From the NCBI GenBank assembly GCA_964448045.1, contig CAYUVF010000084.1, positions 1 through 11,924 of the forward strand: DNA of 11,924 nucleotides. The letters are read 5' to 3'. The number at the start of each line of letters is the position of its first letter. Positions within the stretch are counted from its first letter, which is position 1. Below, piece after piece: positions 7,362-11,924 of this stretch. A model generated the notes under the pieces. It was not told the origin of the DNA, did not search any database, and saw only the letters and a program-made list of their open reading frames with translations. The position numbers and the translations under genes are program-made. This stretch comes from CAYUVF01 sp964448045. Its GTDB lineage: Bacteria > Bacteroidota > Rhodothermia > Rhodothermales > Salinibacteraceae.

Positions 7362-7486
7362 CAACAGTGGCGGCACGCAGTATGTCAGAGTCAATCTATC
7401 TCATGAGCGGGCCTCCCGAGTACGCCGATTCCATTCGCACGTATGTCGTACGTCGCGCACGTCGGACGCGTCGGAGTGAATCGGCG
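7348..7486 (-). promoter_or_regulatory. Arginine attenuator: alternative 1:2, 2:3 and 3:4 RNA pairings before argG
   Basis: Three mutually exclusive helices can be drawn on the leader RNA. Region 1 (7486-7478, CGCCGATTC) pairs perfectly over 9 bp with region 2 (7431-7423, GAATCGGCG), enclosing the Arg codons. Region 2, extended (7432-7422, GGAATCGGCGT), can instead pair over 11 contiguous positions, seven Watson-Crick and four G-U, with 7358-7348 (GCGCTGGTTCT). That segment is the 5' arm and loop of the terminator. The terminator itself is 3:4. A ribosome stalled on the first Arg codons would cover region 1, free region 2 and favour antitermination. Smooth translation to the stop at 7396 lets 1:2 form and the terminator fold. 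Pairings are read from the sequence; the mechanism is inferred from known amino-acid attenuators such as trp, his and leu. Confidence 0.78.
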
Positions 7487-7509
7487 ATATAGAGGGTGGT
7501 TTGGCTCAT
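7396..7509 (-). CDS. Arginine-rich leader peptide of the argG operon (37 aa)
   Basis: A short reading frame from ATG (7509-7507) to TAG (7398-7396) encodes 37 residues, 8 of them Arg. Residues 13-20 read RRVRRARR and are followed by TTYVR. The DNA is three 9-nt units of the form CGACGY plus a variable codon. Four of the Arg codons are CGA, and the last residue before the stop is AGA. The frame lies upstream of a terminator that abuts argG, and the Arg block sits between two complementary segments, as expected for a leader peptide whose translation speed senses charged tRNA-Arg. There is no clear Shine-Dalgarno (CGTAAAAAGCCC precedes ATG). I found no other reason for such a peptide to exist here; it is unlikely to have a function as a protein. 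Confidence 0.75.
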   Translation of the reverse strand: MSQTTLYIADSLRRVRRARRTTYVRMESAYSGGPLMR

Positions 7510-7518
7510 GGGCTTTTT

Positions 7519-7547
7519 ACGATACGTCGCAGCAGGGTAACATGCAA
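7519..7547 (-). promoter_or_regulatory. Possible promoter of the argG leader transcript
   Basis: On the minus strand TTGCAT (7547-7542) and TATCGT (7524-7519) are separated by 17 nt. The hexamers match sigma-70 consensus at three and four of six positions. The same stretch can be read as a Bacteroidota-style TTTG (7548-7545) with a TA-element 20 nt on, but the second part of that element is poor. Initiation would fall around 7512, a few bases before the leader ATG, giving an almost leaderless message. This is a weak call based on position and spacing. Confidence 0.3.
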
Positions 7548-7607
7548 ATCGGCGCGTTGAATCGGGGGCCGGCTCATCCCGAAAGCGTATGCCAGTCGAC
7601 CGATCAG

Positions 7608-10600
7608 CTATCGTATGAGGGTCACCTTCCGCACGTGCTGCTGCCCGCCAGCCTCAAGCCGAATCAGGTAGAGGCCGCTCGCAACGGGCTGCCCGGCATC
7701 GTTGCGCCCCGCCCACCGAATGCGATGCCGTCCCGCCGGCTGTGCGCCATCAGATAGCACCCGCACCCGGCGCCCGAGTACGTCGTAGATGATAAGCCGC
7801 ACGTCGGTCGGGGCCGGCAGCGCATACGTCACTGTCAGGCTTTCGCGTGCTGGATTGGGATATCCCGGATGGAGCGCAATCGACTCAGGCAGCACTTTTT
7901 CCTGTTCTCTCGCGACAAAATCCTCACTGCCGATAGCCAGCGTGAAGGTCGCCCCTTCAGAATCCGGCTGGATACGGAGTGTGGACCGAGCTTTCAGATC
8001 GTTCGCGCGGCCGGTCTCCGTGTTGATCAGAACTACGTGCCGCTTGGCAAAGGCCTCAGCACCCGCGACCGAGATGGTAACCGGCATGTCCGGCGCATTG
8101 GGGGAGGGGTGCAGGATCAGAGCAAAGGTATGGCCTGCACCGGGCGGACGCCATTCGTGCGCGAGGTACCGGAGCCGTTCCGACTGACCTGTATCGGGCG
8201 CCTGAAGCCGGAGCGTTGCGCCCTCAAACCGACCGGGCGGAGCAAACTGGTCGAGGGCATCGATTCCCATTTCGGCCTCCGGATCCATTCCGATCCGCAC
8301 TTCGGACGTGCGAGTGCCTGCCTGCTTCGTCATTAGGATAAGAACGGGCCGTTCAGCAGCCGGATGCGCGACGGATGACTTCACCGAAACGGGGGTGGGA
8401 TACGGAATCGATAGCGCATCGAGCGAGGCATCGTTTAAAAAATAGAACGCGTCGCCCTCGATGGCTGTACGGAACGTATCAGCCACACTGAAGGCCCCAT
8501 CCCATTGCCAGAGCGCCTGCAACGCCCCGCCATTCGCGGCCGAAACGTCCGTCCAGCGCACGTCGCGACCGAACGGATTCGAGATGATATTCCAGCCCTC
8601 GTGCACCGGCACTGTTGCCACCGAATCGGCATCAAGAGGTACGGCATCGACTGTAGCCTCTACGGCCCACGGGGCAGTGCTGATCAGCCAGAAGCCGCGG
8701 CCTGGGCGGAAGGTGAACGTCTCCGAGCCGTCGAATGGAATCAGAAAATCGGCGTCGGAGCCGTCGTCCCAGAAGCCCTGCCACTGCACGCCCGGGTCGC
8801 CCGAGAGCGTCTGGGCGAGTGGCAGGTCGACCGCCCCCGGCAGGGCGACGAGGCGATAATTCTGCGAGGTAGATCCATCCCCGAAAGATCGTTGCACGGC
8901 GACGTTGAGTACGTTCGCCGTGCGGACGAGGTAATCTTCAACCTCGCCGCTCGGAGCAGCCCCGGCGGGCGTGAGTCCTCCTAAGCGACTGAACCGGAAG
9001 CGGGCGTAGGTGAATCCCGGCGCGGCATCCTCCGGCACCGCCACCGTAAGAGCGTCGTCTTCCGTCATTTGCGGGCCGATGTCTTCGCTCGCGAACACCT
9101 GTTCGCCGGCGTCGTCCCAGTCGCCATCGCGGTTCCAGTCGATCCACGCGTCGAGCTGGCCCTCGACGCTGGGCAGCGGAAGCAGCTCGGCGGTGGTGCC
9201 GGGCACAACGCCCACGTGCGCCCCGGCATCGGGATGGGTTTCTTCGGTGAAGCCGGTGAGGAATCGGATGCCGTCCTCGTCGTTCTCCGGATCGTCGTCG
9301 TCATCCTCGCGGGCGTCGAAGGCGCCATCGACCTGATCGTCGGCGTCGATGTGGTCGCCGAGGCGCGTGTTGAAGTGGGCGACGTGCCGGGCGCCGTTCT
9401 GGGCCAGCGTCGTCGGATAGCCACCGGGGAACGCGGGACGGTCGGGGTCGATGGCGCCGGGCGCATCGCCGAAGTCGGCGCCGAGCCGGACGTAGTCTTC
9501 GACCTCCCCGTCCAGCGCCACGCCAGAGGGAAAGGCCACGCCCGTGGAACTGATGCGCAGGCGCGTGTAGCCGAGCTGATCCTCCGGATCGACAAGGCCT
9601 GGCGCGGTGGTCAGGGTATTTCCGCCATTAACGACCGGCTGGCGCACGAGCACGTGCTCCGGAGGCGGCGGCACGCCCGGCCCCACGGTGTCGAGCACGC
9701 CATCGTCGTTGAGGTCGATCCAGGCGTCGACGAAGGCCGTCGCATTGGCCGGGACGGTCGCGTCGATCTCGAATTGGATCGAGCCGTCAGCTTGGATGGA
9801 CGAGCTGACGAGCCCGTCCTCGTCGTCGCTGCCGTCGAGGGCGTCGTCGCCGAGAGCAGTGGCGTCGGGCTGGCCGTTCGGGTCGGCATCGATCGTCGCG
9901 CCGAGATGCGGGCCGTCCGGGTCGATTACATGGCGCGGCCCGTCGTTGCCCAGCAGCGTCGGGTAGCACACGCCGGGCGGGCACGTGACATCGGCGCGCG
10001 GATCGGGCAGGTCGCCATAGTCGAGCGGCACATCCTCGGGCGGCGGATCCAGCACGGGCGCGTTGCCGAAGAGGACGGGCGGCGGCTCGGCCTCGCCGGT
10101 GAGCTCGACGGTGTGCGTGCCGGCCCCGGCGGGGAAGGTCTGCGTGAAGGCCAGCGGCTGCACCTCGCGCACCGTGTAGGTGCCGGGCGACAGGTCCTCG
10201 AAGCAGAAACGGCCTTTCTCCGCGAAGGGATCGATGGCGTCGTCGCCGTCGCGGTCCTCCGTTCCCGTTTTCTCTGAGGCAACCAGACTCCCCGACGCAT
10301 CGAGCAGCTCGATGGTGACGCCATCCAGGCCCGGCTCGTCGTCATCGTGCTCGCCGTCGCCGTCGAGGTCCACAAACTTCTGTCCGCAGAGCGGACCCGC
10401 GGCGACCTCCTCCACCGTTACGGTCGATATCGCCGCGTCGGTGAAGTCGCCCACGTCGACGGCAATCTGATGCGTGCCGGGGGCAACCGCTTCGAAATCG
10501 AGCATAATGCGCGTGCTCCCGCTGCTATCGGCAAGCGCCAGGCAGAGCAGCTCGGTGTGCTCCTCCTTGGACGCATCTACGTCTTCGCAAGCACCATCAC

Positions 10601-11924
10601 CATCGATCGCGGTCGCGTTTGTCAGTTCCAACCCGGGACCGATCCGAAACGTCAACGCGGTAAGGAGATCGGTATCAATCTCGTTGGTGAGCGTGAATTC
10701 TACTGACCCTCCTCCTCCGACATCCATCCCCTGATCAGACGGCTCGGCCGCGGACGAGACGGTTTCGTCCGACTTCTCGACGCGCACGTCGGCCGTGCCA
10801 TCATCGCCTGGCAGGTTGTCGCTCACCGCCGTGGCTGTGTTGGTGAACGTGCCTGCTGCTTCTGGAGGCGTGTCGATTCCAACAAACACCCGCTGCCCCG
10901 GCTCGATCGTGCCGACTTCACAGCGCACCACGTTGGCCGTGACGCTGCATCCTGGGCCGCTCGCTGCAATGTCGACAAAACCCGTGGGCAGTTCGTCCTC
11001 AACGATCACGTTCTGCGCGGCCTCCTGGCTGGTATTCCTGACTTCGATGTCAAAGGTCAGCGGGGTGCCCGTTATAACGGCCTCGAACGAGGGGAAAAAA
11101 TCTACCTCTGCAAAGAAGTCGCGATCCTCCTCGACGGTCTTCTCCACAACGAGCCCCTCGGGCAGCACCTCTGTCTCCACGACGTCCTCATTGTTCATCA
11201 GGTTGGCCTCCGTCGTGAACGAAAATACTTGAGCGCGATTTCGGAGCGTGCCCGTCCCCGGGGGAATCACTGGCACTCCGATCATGGCATTTTCTCCGGA
11301 GGCGAGCGTGCCCAGATCGCAGACAAAAACTCCCAGAAATCCTGTTGCACAGCTCCCTGCTGGGTCAGTCGTGACTTCATCGACAAGAATCCCGCCGTAT
11401 GATCCCGGAGTTCCCTCCATAAACGGTATGTCCACTATCTGCACCCCTTCTGCAGGATTTGCGCCAATGTTTTCGACCAGCATGTTGTACCAAAGCGTAT
11501 CCCCCTCGACGGCTTCGGTATTTCCGGACTTGGTGATTTCCAGATCGGTGGGAGGCGTCTCGGTGGTGGAGGTAGTGAGACTGAACGTGTTGTTTTCGTC
11601 GTTGGGATCGGTCGTATCCTCATCGGTCTGGGTCGAGCCCGTGACTTCGACCTCGGTGCCCTCCTCGGCCACCATCACGCGCGAGGTGACGAAGACGGCG
11701 CGCTCCTCGTCGGGCTGCATCTCGGTCATGATGCAGGTAACCGTCTCGGTGTCGCCGCGGGTTTCGGTGGTGCACTCCGTATCCTCGTCGTCCGCCTCGG
11801 TTCGAATCGAGAAGAGTTGTAGTTGGTCGATCGGATAGTCGACGGTCAGATCGAGGCGCCCCACGAGATCCGGCCCCTGATTGACGACGGTGGCCTCGGT
11901 GACGTACAAGCCGCCCACGATGGG
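7608..11924 (-). CDS. Large secreted multi-domain surface protein with T9SS C-terminal sorting domain (5' end outside window)
   Basis: An open frame runs from the right edge to TAG at 7608-7610, so the signal peptide and true start are not visible. Counting from the codon at 11918, 1436 residues remain. Residues ~1-385 are tandem DUF11-like beta-sandwich repeats (starts such as TDLEITKSG near 124 and LVVEKTVEEDRDFF near 255). A further Ig-like segment follows to ~505. An SdrD-B-like domain (~508-615) opens with GQKFVDLDGDG. Two GEVED domains (~630-990) end in DGEVEDYV and SGEVEDYL and carry Asp-rich loops such as DWNRDGDWDDAGE that probably bind Ca2+. Near the end is the type IX secretion sorting domain (~1343-1436: GYPNPARESLTVTYALP, IYDVLGRRV, ASGLYLIRLEAG, final KVTLIR). 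It should be exported across the outer membrane and attached or released; adhesion is a guess. It is unrelated in function to the arg genes downstream. Confidence 0.9.
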   Translation of the reverse strand, partial: PIVGGLYVTEATVVNQGPDLVGRLDLTVDYPIDQLQLFSIRTEADDEDTECTTETRGDTETVTCIMTEMQPDEERAVFVTSRVMVAEEGTEVEVTGSTQTDEDTTDPNDENNTFSLTTSTTETPPTDLEITKSGNTEAVEGDTLWYNMLVENIGANPAEGVQIVDIPFMEGTPGSYGGILVDEVTTDPAGSCATGFLGVFVCDLGTLASGENAMIGVPVIPPGTGTLRNRAQVFSFTTEANLMNNEDVVETEVLPEGLVVEKTVEEDRDFFAEVDFFPSFEAVITGTPLTFDIEVRNTSQEAAQNVIVEDELPTGFVDIAASGPGCSVTANVVRCEVGTIEPGQRVFVGIDTPPEAAGTFTNTATAVSDNLPGDDGTADVRVEKSDETVSSAAEPSDQGMDVGGGGSVEFTLTNEIDTDLLTALTFRIGPGLELTNATAIDGDGACEDVDASKEEHTELLCLALADSSGSTRIMLDFEAVAPGTHQIAVDVGDFTDAAISTVTVEEVAAGPLCGQKFVDLDGDGEHDDDEPGLDGVTIELLDASGSLVASEKTGTEDRDGDDAIDPFAEKGRFCFEDLSPGTYTVREVQPLAFTQTFPAGAGTHTVELTGEAEPPPVLFGNAPVLDPPPEDVPLDYGDLPDPRADVTCPPGVCYPTLLGNDGPRHVIDPDGPHLGATIDADPNGQPDATALGDDALDGSDDEDGLVSSSIQADGSIQFEIDATVPANATAFVDAWIDLNDDGVLDTVGPGVPPPPEHVLVRQPVVNGGNTLTTAPGLVDPEDQLGYTRLRISSTGVAFPSGVALDGEVEDYVRLGADFGDAPGAIDPDRPAFPGGYPTTLAQNGARHVAHFNTRLGDHIDADDQVDGAFDAREDDDDDPENDEDGIRFLTGFTEETHPDAGAHVGVVPGTTAELLPLPSVEGQLDAWIDWNRDGDWDDAGEQVFASEDIGPQMTEDDALTVAVPEDAAPGFTYARFRFSRLGGLTPAGAAPSGEVEDYLVRTANVLNVAVQRSFGDGSTSQNYRLVALPGAVDLPLAQTLSGDPGVQWQGFWDDGSDADFLIPFDGSETFTFRPGRGFWLISTAPWAVEATVDAVPLDADSVATVPVHEGWNIISNPFGRDVRWTDVSAANGGALQALWQWDGAFSVADTFRTAIEGDAFYFLNDASLDALSIPYPTPVSVKSSVAHPAAERPVLILMTKQAGTRTSEVRIGMDPEAEMGIDALDQFAPPGRFEGATLRLQAPDTGQSERLRYLAHEWRPPGAGHTFALILHPSPNAPDMPVTISVAGAEAFAKRHVVLINTETGRANDLKARSTLRIQPDSEGATFTLAIGSEDFVAREQEKVLPESIALHPGYPNPARESLTVTYALPAPTDVRLIIYDVLGRRVRVLSDGAQPAGRHRIRWAGRNDAGQPVASGLYLIRLEAGGQQHVRKVTLIR

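Noticed and set aside
5037..7394. A single 785-residue ArgG-P-loop fusion protein
   Set aside because: The frame is continuous only across 100 unknown bases. ArgG-like sequence ends near its normal C-terminus before the gap, and the part after the gap is a different domain, so two genes are far more likely.
7302..7394. N-terminal extension of ArgG from a TTG start at 7394
   Set aside because: It would translate straight through the terminator hairpin and U-tract and add 31 residues not seen in ArgG proteins; the ATG at 7301 fits the family start.
7302..7607. Riboswitch or T-box leader
   Set aside because: I see no T-box sequence or recognisable aptamer core; the Arg-codon reading frame and simple alternating helices explain the region better.

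Overview
The window is one end of an arginine-biosynthesis operon read leftward (minus strand), preceded by the 3' part of a very large cell-surface protein gene on the same strand. I see no convincing gene on the plus strand. The DNA is GC-rich. The proteins are acidic (for example D/E-rich runs in the surface protein). The surface protein ends in a type IX secretion (Por) sorting domain, and the transcarbamylase is of the N-acylornithine type. Together these point to a high-GC, probably salt-adapted member of Bacteroidota/Rhodothermota, for example a Salinibacter-like lineage. This is inference, not a database match.

Layout in transcription order (right to left): 11924-7608, C-terminal 1.4 kb of protein of a secreted multi-domain protein (DUF11-like repeats, SdrD-B-like domain, two GEVED domains, T9SS tail); 7607-7302, a leader region; 7301-6154, argG (3' end lost in a 100-N assembly gap at 6153-6054); 6053-5037, a P-loop NTPase-like protein of unknown function (5' end lost in the same gap); 4902-3832 argC; 3760-2588 argD; 2450-1422 an argF' N-acylornithine transcarbamylase; 1267-476 argB; 308-1 start of an M20 deacylase (argE-like). 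ArgB, ArgC and ArgD make N-acylornithine, ArgF' carbamoylates it to N-acylcitrulline, the M20 enzyme should release citrulline, and ArgG makes argininosuccinate. No N-acylglutamate synthase and no argH are visible; argH could lie beyond the left edge.

The most striking element is the leader in front of argG. It encodes a 37-residue peptide with six Arg codons among eight consecutive codons (Arg-Arg-x three times), followed by a strong intrinsic terminator that ends only 20 nt before the argG start. A 9-bp perfect pairing (regions 1 and 2) flanks the Arg codons, and an 11-pair alternative pairing links region 2 to the terminator's 5' arm. This is the full set of parts for ribosome-mediated transcription attenuation by arginine supply.

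Two other points stand out. The transcarbamylase carries residues that match the succinylornithine rather than the acetylornithine enzyme at known discriminating positions. Also, nearly every spacer inside the operon (71-167 bp) holds its own short tandem or inverted repeat family.
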